Part shown: piece after piece, positions 59,584-64,000 of the stretch | How positions within the stretch are numbered: position 1 is the stretch's first letter | How the letters are laid out: every line of letters starts with the position of its first letter | Assembly (NCBI GenBank): GCA_910587305.1 | Contig: CAJUKV010000003.1 | Coordinates: forward strand, 72,822 to 136,821 | Direction of reading: 5' to 3' | DNA from: an uncultured Lachnospiraceae bacterium | Lineage (GTDB): Bacteria > Bacillota > Clostridia > Lachnospirales > Lachnospiraceae | Length of the DNA stretch: 64,000 bases | The notes under the pieces: model-generated | Database searches by the model: none | What the model saw: the letters and a program-made list of their open reading frames with translations, nothing else | Told to the model about the DNA's origin: nothing | Program-made: the position numbers and the translations under genes

Positions 59584-60453
59584 TTATAATAAATTCCTTA
59601 TAAATTCGATAAACTTAATCACAGCAGGTGAAAATACCTGCGCCTTTTTCCAGATTAGTACGCTGCCGTTTGATATTTCCGGTTCCAGAGGACGCAAACA
59701 GAGTTCCTCATAAGCATTTTGAAATTCATGGCAGGTCGCAATTCCAAGGTTGTTTTTTACCATCATGGACCGATTATAGTATGAAAGGTTGCTGGTAGCC
59801 ACCACCTTAATCTGGTCATAGTATTTACCCAGCCAGTTCTCCAATTCATTTTGCACTGACTTCCGTTTTGCCATGATCAGTCGCTGCCCTTGTAAATCCG
59901 CCGGTGTAATAACTGATTTTTCGGCAAGCGGAGAATCCTTCCGCAAAAGCACACACCATCTTTCCTTCCTGGGCATCCGCAGAAAATTATATCTTGTAAT
60001 TTCGACGGGCTCCAGCAAAAGTCCCAAATCAGTAAGACCATTATCCATTCTTTCTTTTACATCATCCGCAGTTGCGGTATAAATATCAAAAACAACCTCT
60101 GGGTATTCTTCTTGAAAGGCAACCATTAAACGGGTTAATTCTTCCATATTCCGCGTTTCGCCACAGCCAATGGATATTTCCCCGGATATAACTTCTTCAT
60201 TTTGTGATAGTTCCCTTACAGCCTTGTCTGCTAATTCAACCACTTCCTGCGCCCGTCGTTTTAACAGACGTCCCTTTTCCGTCAGAATAATGTTGTGCTT
60301 ACTCCGACGGAATAATTTCACTCCCAGTTCCTCCTCCATCTGCATAATCTGGCGGGACAGGGATGGTTGTGTAATATGGAGAATGGCGGCTGCTTTTGTT
60401 ATGTTTTCCTCTCTTGCAACTATCAAGAAAGATCTTAATGTGCGTAATTCCAT
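59584..60453 (-). CDS. LysR-family transcriptional regulator
   Basis: This 289-residue protein has the LysR HTH MELRTLRSFLIVAREENITKAAAILHITQPSLSRQIMQMEEELGVKLFRR in family order, then a linker helix and an effector domain beginning ISIGCGETRNMEELTRLM, with WCVLLRKDSPLAEKSVITPADLQGQRLIM and the C-terminal GSVLIWKKAQVFSPAVIKF. TTGGAGGTATATTAG is the ribosome site. Located between two MerR modules, it probably regulates the neighbouring redox genes. A closely related but deleted copy is at 63575. Confidence 0.9.
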   Translation of the reverse strand: MELRTLRSFLIVAREENITKAAAILHITQPSLSRQIMQMEEELGVKLFRRSKHNIILTEKGRLLKRRAQEVVELADKAVRELSQNEEVISGEISIGCGETRNMEELTRLMVAFQEEYPEVVFDIYTATADDVKERMDNGLTDLGLLLEPVEITRYNFLRMPRKERWCVLLRKDSPLAEKSVITPADLQGQRLIMAKRKSVQNELENWLGKYYDQIKVVATSNLSYYNRSMMVKNNLGIATCHEFQNAYEELCLRPLEPEISNGSVLIWKKAQVFSPAVIKFIEFIRNLL

Positions 60454-60601
60454 CTAATATACCTCCAATTCAACTGGAAATTGTACCATATCTCCATAGC
60501 TGCATCATTATATCTTGCGTGAAAAAGCATATTCTAAGTAAAACAGGAATGTCATTTTTTTGCTATCCTCCAAAATTAACGCACTGTAAATCTATGTACA
60601 A

Positions 60602-60842
60602 TTAAAAACCTTTTATCCTGCAGTCCGGAACCTCTGCAGAATCCGGGAGTGCATCCGTAATGTCTTTCACACTACTTGCCAATCCGCCCGTCCCATGCGC
60701 ACAAAACGAAATAATCGACATCCGCTCCCGTCTGTCCTGCAATGGCATTTGCAATGTTTTCCGTATTCCCTGACCATGAAAAATAAACAATCACTGAAAC
60801 CGCCAGTACACACACCATGATTACTGATAAAACTTTTTTCAT
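60602..60842 (-). pseudogene. Flavodoxin gene with internal deletion
   Basis: From the ATG at 60842 the frame shows an N-terminal hydrophobic anchor (VLSVIMVCVLAVSVIVYF) and SWSGNTENIANAIAGQTGADV, an exported flavodoxin start, then stops. The flavodoxin C-terminus appears in another frame: ISFCAHGTGGLASSVKDITD, ending at 60602. The middle of about 90 residues is missing. It is the first gene downstream of the second MerR gene. Confidence 0.8.
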
Positions 60843-60904
60843 TTCCAAACTTATCTCCTTTCCCTAAGTGTGGATTTATATATTTCTGCTTTTCATATGA
60901 CTAT

Positions 60905-61261
60905 CTATGATTTTTCAATACGCTTTTGTATTACATGCCTCAGGTAATCCATATTTGCAATCTGCCTTTCCTTAAAATGAATTTCATCCGGCGTCTTTCC
61001 CCTGATCCTGTTAAGCATTGCCAGCCGCGCAGACTCCGTGTGGTCTCCCTCCAGTGTAAGCCGCATATAGGTTTCCACTTCATTATAGTCAAAGCCCATG
61101 CCATTAAGTGCCATAATCATACTAAGGCGTTCTATATCCTGGTCATCATACTGCCATGCCCCCATAACCTTCTTTACGGCGCCGCACAATCCCCAGCTTT
61201 CATATTCCTTCAGAATTTCAAGAGGAATCTTATAACGCTCGCTTACCTCATTCATTGTCAT
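60905..61261 (-). CDS. Second MerR-family regulator, paralog of 59008
   Basis: This 118-residue protein reads TMNEVSERYKIPLEILKEYESWGL at the HTH, YDDQDIERLSMIMALNGMGFDYNEVETYMR and HFKERQIANMDYLRHVIQKR, aligned along its length with the MerR gene at 59008. Its ribosome site is weak, so it may use the ATG at 61261 or two codons later. It lies 63 bp upstream of the flavodoxin pseudogene, copying the order MerR then exported flavoprotein of the first module. Confidence 0.82.
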   Translation of the reverse strand: MTMNEVSERYKIPLEILKEYESWGLCGAVKKVMGAWQYDDQDIERLSMIMALNGMGFDYNEVETYMRLTLEGDHTESARLAMLNRIRGKTPDEIHFKERQIANMDYLRHVIQKRIEKS

Positions 61262-61355
61262 TTTGAAAATTACACCCTGTCTTTGTAATAATTCGGATTT
61301 AGTCTGTTTCCCATAGATGTAATGAAACTTTTCACGCCCATTTATTGATTGTAAA

Positions 61356-61393
61356 AATATAGATGCTCCTGTTTCGGAACATCTATATTGTAA
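61356..61393 (-). terminator. Intrinsic terminator after the aldo-keto reductase gene
   Basis: AATATAGATG-TTCC, loop, GGAG-CATCTATATT followed by a T run on the reverse strand. It lies in the 254-bp gap between the MerR gene and the reductase, where no gene was found. Confidence 0.65.
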
Positions 61394-61515
61394 ATCCGTT
61401 ATTTCCGTAATGTCTAATACCTATGTCGAATTACTTAAAATGCCTTAAACGTATTTCTTAAACGGTAAATTTTTACCGCATAAAGCACAGTTTCACTATA
61501 TCTTTTTCACAGGCT

Positions 61516-62379
61516 CTACTCATGGATTTTCCAGCCATTTAAAAACTTTGCGGTATCAGCCGCACTGTGGTCGATGATTTCGCTATGTCCCAAATCCAAC
61601 GCGCCGATTGCCTCCATATCCTCATCACTTAAGCGAAAGTCCCAGATATTGAGGTTTTCCTCCATGCGCTCCTTATGAACAGACTTCGGAATAATGACAA
61701 CGCCCCTCTGCGCATTCCACTTGAGCGCAATCTGCGCCGCTGTCTTTCCATACTTCGCGCCAATTTCTGTCAGGACCGAATGTGTAAAAATACCATGTTT
61801 TCCTTCCGCCATCGGTCCCCACGCTTCGGGCTGGACGCCAAATTCCTTCATAGTTCCCAGCGCCCCTGTCTGAGCAAAGAACGGGTGAAGCTCCACCTGA
61901 TTGACCATCGGCTTAATCCTTGCGTTCAGGCATAAGTCCGCGAGCCTTTCCGGATAAAAGTTGCAGACACCGATTGCCCTTACTTTCCCTTCCTCATACA
62001 GTTCTTCCATAGCCCGCCAAGAACCGTAATAGTCATTCATCGGCTGGTGAATCAGATACAGGTCAATATAGTCAAGCCCCAGCTTGTCAAGGGAAACCTG
62101 AAATGCTTTTTTCGCATTCTCATACCCAGCATCCTGAATCCAGAGCTTTGTAGCAATGAAAAGTTCCTCGCGGGGAATACCGTTCTTTTTAATGGCCACG
62201 CGAACCGCGTTTCCAACAGCCTCCTCATTGAAATAGGCTGCCGCGGTGTCTATTAGACGATAACCCACTGCCAGCGCATCCGTTACCGCCTGCTCGCATA
62301 CTGCCGCTTCTGGCACCTGAAACACGCCGAATCCCTCCATCGGCATTTTTACCCCATTGCTTAATGTCGTGTACTCCAT
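61516..62379 (-). CDS. Aldo/keto reductase (2,5-diketo-D-gluconate reductase type)
   Basis: This 287-residue protein has IDTAAAYFNEEAVG (Asp and Tyr), LFIATKLWIQDAG (Lys), LYLIHQPMNDYYGSW (His), IGVCNFYPERLADL and VNQVELHPFF, then the coenzyme-binding VVIIPKSVHKERMEENL, where K-S and R contact the 2'-phosphate of NADPH. It matches YvgN/YtbE-type reductases and glyoxal/diketogluconate reductases. AAGGAGGATTACAA is the ribosome site. Its own terminator suggests a separate transcript from the regulators beside it. Confidence 0.9.
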   Translation of the reverse strand: MEYTTLSNGVKMPMEGFGVFQVPEAAVCEQAVTDALAVGYRLIDTAAAYFNEEAVGNAVRVAIKKNGIPREELFIATKLWIQDAGYENAKKAFQVSLDKLGLDYIDLYLIHQPMNDYYGSWRAMEELYEEGKVRAIGVCNFYPERLADLCLNARIKPMVNQVELHPFFAQTGALGTMKEFGVQPEAWGPMAEGKHGIFTHSVLTEIGAKYGKTAAQIALKWNAQRGVVIIPKSVHKERMEENLNIWDFRLSDEDMEAIGALDLGHSEIIDHSAADTAKFLNGWKIHE

Positions 62380-62472
62380 TTGTAATCCTCCTTGATTCTT
62401 AATTATTGTTATATATTGATATATCTCACAAAGTTGTAAAATTGATTTTTGACAACTTCCAAATTTTCCTTT

Positions 62473-62835
62473 CTACTCTTCTGCAAGTTCCACGGTAAAA
62501 CGTACCGAAGCAGGCAGGCTCTTTACCAGCCCCAAATCTTTTTCATCAATATGGGCGATAACCATCATGCTCCTGTAATCTGAGGAATTTTCTTCCCCGT
62601 CAAACAGTACCGCAAGCCATCCTCCGGCAAGGCTGATGTCGCCGTTTTTCCACCCGGACTGTGTTTGTGCGGGATCAAAAATCCCGCTGGCTAACCTGCA
62701 GCAATAATCAACCGCAGACCTGTGCCCGGCTGCCGTGAAAGGCAAACGTTTTTTGAAATCCTGCGCTGCCACAGTATCATTCAGCATTGCAGGAATTACC
62801 GTACCATTTGCCTTGAGCAGAATTGGTGTTGCCAT
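62473..62835 (-). CDS. Cyclophilin-like fold protein (PF18050)
   Basis: This protein of about 120 residues starts at 62835 (GGGGAATGAAA upstream). It has the blocks of the Cyclophil_like2 family: LLKANGTVIPAMLNDTVAAQDFKKRLPFT, SGIFDPAQTQSGWKNGDISLAGGWLAVLFDGEENS and MMVIAHIDEKDLGLVKSLPASVRFTVEL in order. The family lacks the cyclophilin isomerase residues and is often next to aldo-keto reductases or flavodoxins. It is a likely cotranscribed partner of the reductase and divergent from the TetR gene. Confidence 0.82.
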   Translation of the reverse strand: MATPILLKANGTVIPAMLNDTVAAQDFKKRLPFTAAGHRSAVDYCCRLASGIFDPAQTQSGWKNGDISLAGGWLAVLFDGEENSSDYRSMMVIAHIDEKDLGLVKSLPASVRFTVELAEE

Positions 62836-62996
62836 TTTCATTCCCCTTTCTGGTCTCTCAAACAATAATGTCCACGCGTTGATTTTTTCTTATATGGATA
62901 GTATAATCTGCGTAGAAGCAAAAAACCATTTCCAGTTTTTTTATTGTGATGAATACGCCACACTTTCTGAAAACCGGATATTTTGGAGACTTGAAA

Positions 62997-63578
62997 ATGG
63001 ATTTTAATAGGGAACATCATGTAGATTTGCGTGTCCAAAAGACCCGCGAAGCCATTAAAAATACTTTTAAAGAAATGATCTGTGAAATGCCCGCAGAAAA
63101 GATTACGGTCAAGGAACTTACCGACCGGGCAAGGATTCACCGCAAAACCTTTTACCTTCACTATACGACCATAGAAGCACTGTATCAGGATATGATGTCA
63201 GAAATTGCAGACGGGTATTATCAGGAAATGGAAAAGCTGCAGCCGCCTTATTCCTTTAAGGAAGTCAACCGCATTTTCTTTACCTATTACGCGAAACAGG
63301 ACAAATTTGTAGAGCGGCTGATCTGCGAGCCGAGTTACCGGTCTTTTTGCAATAAACTCCACACCGCTACATTACAACACAATCTGAACCGGCATAATCC
63401 TTATGCAGATTTCGGTCCTGAAATGCAGAACATGATCAATACATTTTTGATAGTCAGCTCGCTTGAGCTTTACAGACAGTGGGTAGCTGATGGCAAAAAA
63501 ATACCACTGGCAAAAGTCATTGAGCTGACCGGAAAGTTACTTGATGAAGGCGTTTCCGGACTGTCTGGCAATCATTAA
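62997..63578 (+). CDS. TetR/AcrR-family transcriptional regulator
   Basis: This protein of about 193 residues starts at the ATG at 62997 (TGGAGACTTGAAA upstream). Residues 10-58 form the TetR HTH: RVQKTREAIKNTFKEMICEM, KITVKELTDRARIHRKTFYLHYTTIEAL, with the typical F-Y-x-H-Y end. The rest is helical and contains a ligand domain of the TetR_C_7-like type. It is divergent from the cyclophilin-like gene, which it may repress along with the reductase. Its stop codon overlaps the end of the LysR pseudogene. Confidence 0.87.
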   Translation: MDFNREHHVDLRVQKTREAIKNTFKEMICEMPAEKITVKELTDRARIHRKTFYLHYTTIEALYQDMMSEIADGYYQEMEKLQPPYSFKEVNRIFFTYYAKQDKFVERLICEPSYRSFCNKLHTATLQHNLNRHNPYADFGPEMQNMINTFLIVSSLELYRQWVADGKKIPLAKVIELTGKLLDEGVSGLSGNH

Positions 63579-63885
63579 GCTGATCCGTCTTGCGGTATTC
63601 TCTCCAGATATTCCTTTGCATGTTCAATAAACCGCAGCATAGCCGGAGAAAGTGCCTGGTTCTTTTTCCAAATAACAACACAGCTGCTCTCCGGAGCAGC
63701 ATGCCATCCTCTGTCAGCAGGATATTATATTTTCCCCTGCGAAATAACTTCACGCCAAGCTCACCCTCCATCTGCATCAGCTGGCGGGACAGGGTTGGCT
63801 GTGTAATATGTAAAAGAGCCGCTGCTTTCGTGATATTTTCTTCCCTTGCAACAGCCAGAAAGTATTGTAAAACACGAAGTTCCAT
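63575..63885 (-). pseudogene. LysR regulator with internal deletion
   Basis: From the ATG at 63885 the frame gives MELRVLQYFLAVAREENIT and LHITQPTLSRQLMQMEGELGV, the LysR HTH, then leaves the family near 63700. The C-terminal end appears in another frame as VVIWKKNQALSPAMLRFIEH, matching the end of the LysR at 59584, to a stop at 63575. The whole effector domain of about 200 residues is missing. Confidence 0.8.
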
Positions 63886-64000
63886 TTCTGTTTTCCTCTT
63901 CATGGCAGGAAGTCCAGAAGAAAGTGTTGAAAAACTGCAACTATATATTAAGCTACAACGGCATACCCACAAGCAAGCATACCCTTCCACGGGCATTGGA

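Noticed and set aside
63902..64000. ORF running off the right edge (starting MAGSPEESVEKL)
   Set aside because: No ribosome site and only 33 codons visible; nothing recognisable.
1..64000. CRISPR array, tRNA, rRNA or prophage
   Set aside because: No regularly spaced repeats with spacers, no cloverleaf or rRNA sequence and no phage structural genes were seen.

Overview
The window looks like a chromosomal piece of an anaerobic Clostridia bacterium, most likely a Lachnospiraceae gut commensal. This is inferred from gene content: a YesM/YesN-type two-component pair with a sugar ABC transporter, DegV, an UPF0597 cysteine desulfidase, a Sapep dipeptidase, DUF3892, an AAA-ATPase/PD-(D/E)XK fusion, a CarD-like protein and a PF06541 membrane protein. 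Strong AGGAGG-type ribosome sites and moderate GC fit this. No rRNA, tRNA, CRISPR array or intact phage was seen.

Layout. 0-4.3 kb: a partial acyltransferase with palindromic 15-bp repeats, a type II toxin-antitoxin pair, a lipoprotein and a GT-C glycosyltransferase. 4.3-12 kb: a translation GTPase fused to a YacP/Rae1-like NYN nuclease, a ROK kinase, a histidine phosphatase, CarD, a candidate structured RNA, PF06541 and YczE membrane proteins, and a MITE-like element. 12-16.5 kb: metNIQ plus a lipoprotein. 16.5-22.6 kb: DUF3892, an AAA/PD-(D/E)XK protein with an internal minisatellite, a HAD phosphatase, and a divergent AraC/MFS pair. 22.7-25.9 kb: a BcgI-like type IIB restriction-modification system behind a structured leader. 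26-31.4 kb: an MFS exporter, cysteine desulfidase, aldo-keto reductase and dipeptidase. 31.6-41.9 kb: a carbohydrate uptake locus (response regulator, two permeases, binding protein, UroD-like protein, divergent histidine kinase, GH13 glucosidase).

42-54.9 kb is an accessory region of small detoxification or resistance-type genes (three GNAT proteins, a nucleotidyltransferase, an AAC(6')-like acetyltransferase, MarR with a flavin reductase, ArsC-like, radical SAM, SPL-like and uracil-DNA-glycosylase-like proteins), mixed with pseudogenes, a transposase remnant and a perfect 75-bp inverted repeat pair. 55-64 kb is a redox region: a MerR-led operon for an exported DUF362 lipoprotein, a membrane-anchored FGE-like/flavodoxin fusion, a DUF4405 cytochrome-like protein and a decayed ApbE, followed by a second MerR/flavodoxin module, LysR regulators, an aldo-keto reductase, a cyclophilin-like protein and TetR. 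Several genes here have lost internal segments.

The most distinctive observations are the GTPase-NYN fusion; a dispersed stem-loop element that places a G-rich ribosome-binding site directly before unrelated start codons; the exported flavodoxin cluster; the BcgI-like system with its leader; and the candidate RNA at 9.66-9.89 kb. All calls rest on reading the sequence and remembered family features; no database search was run.
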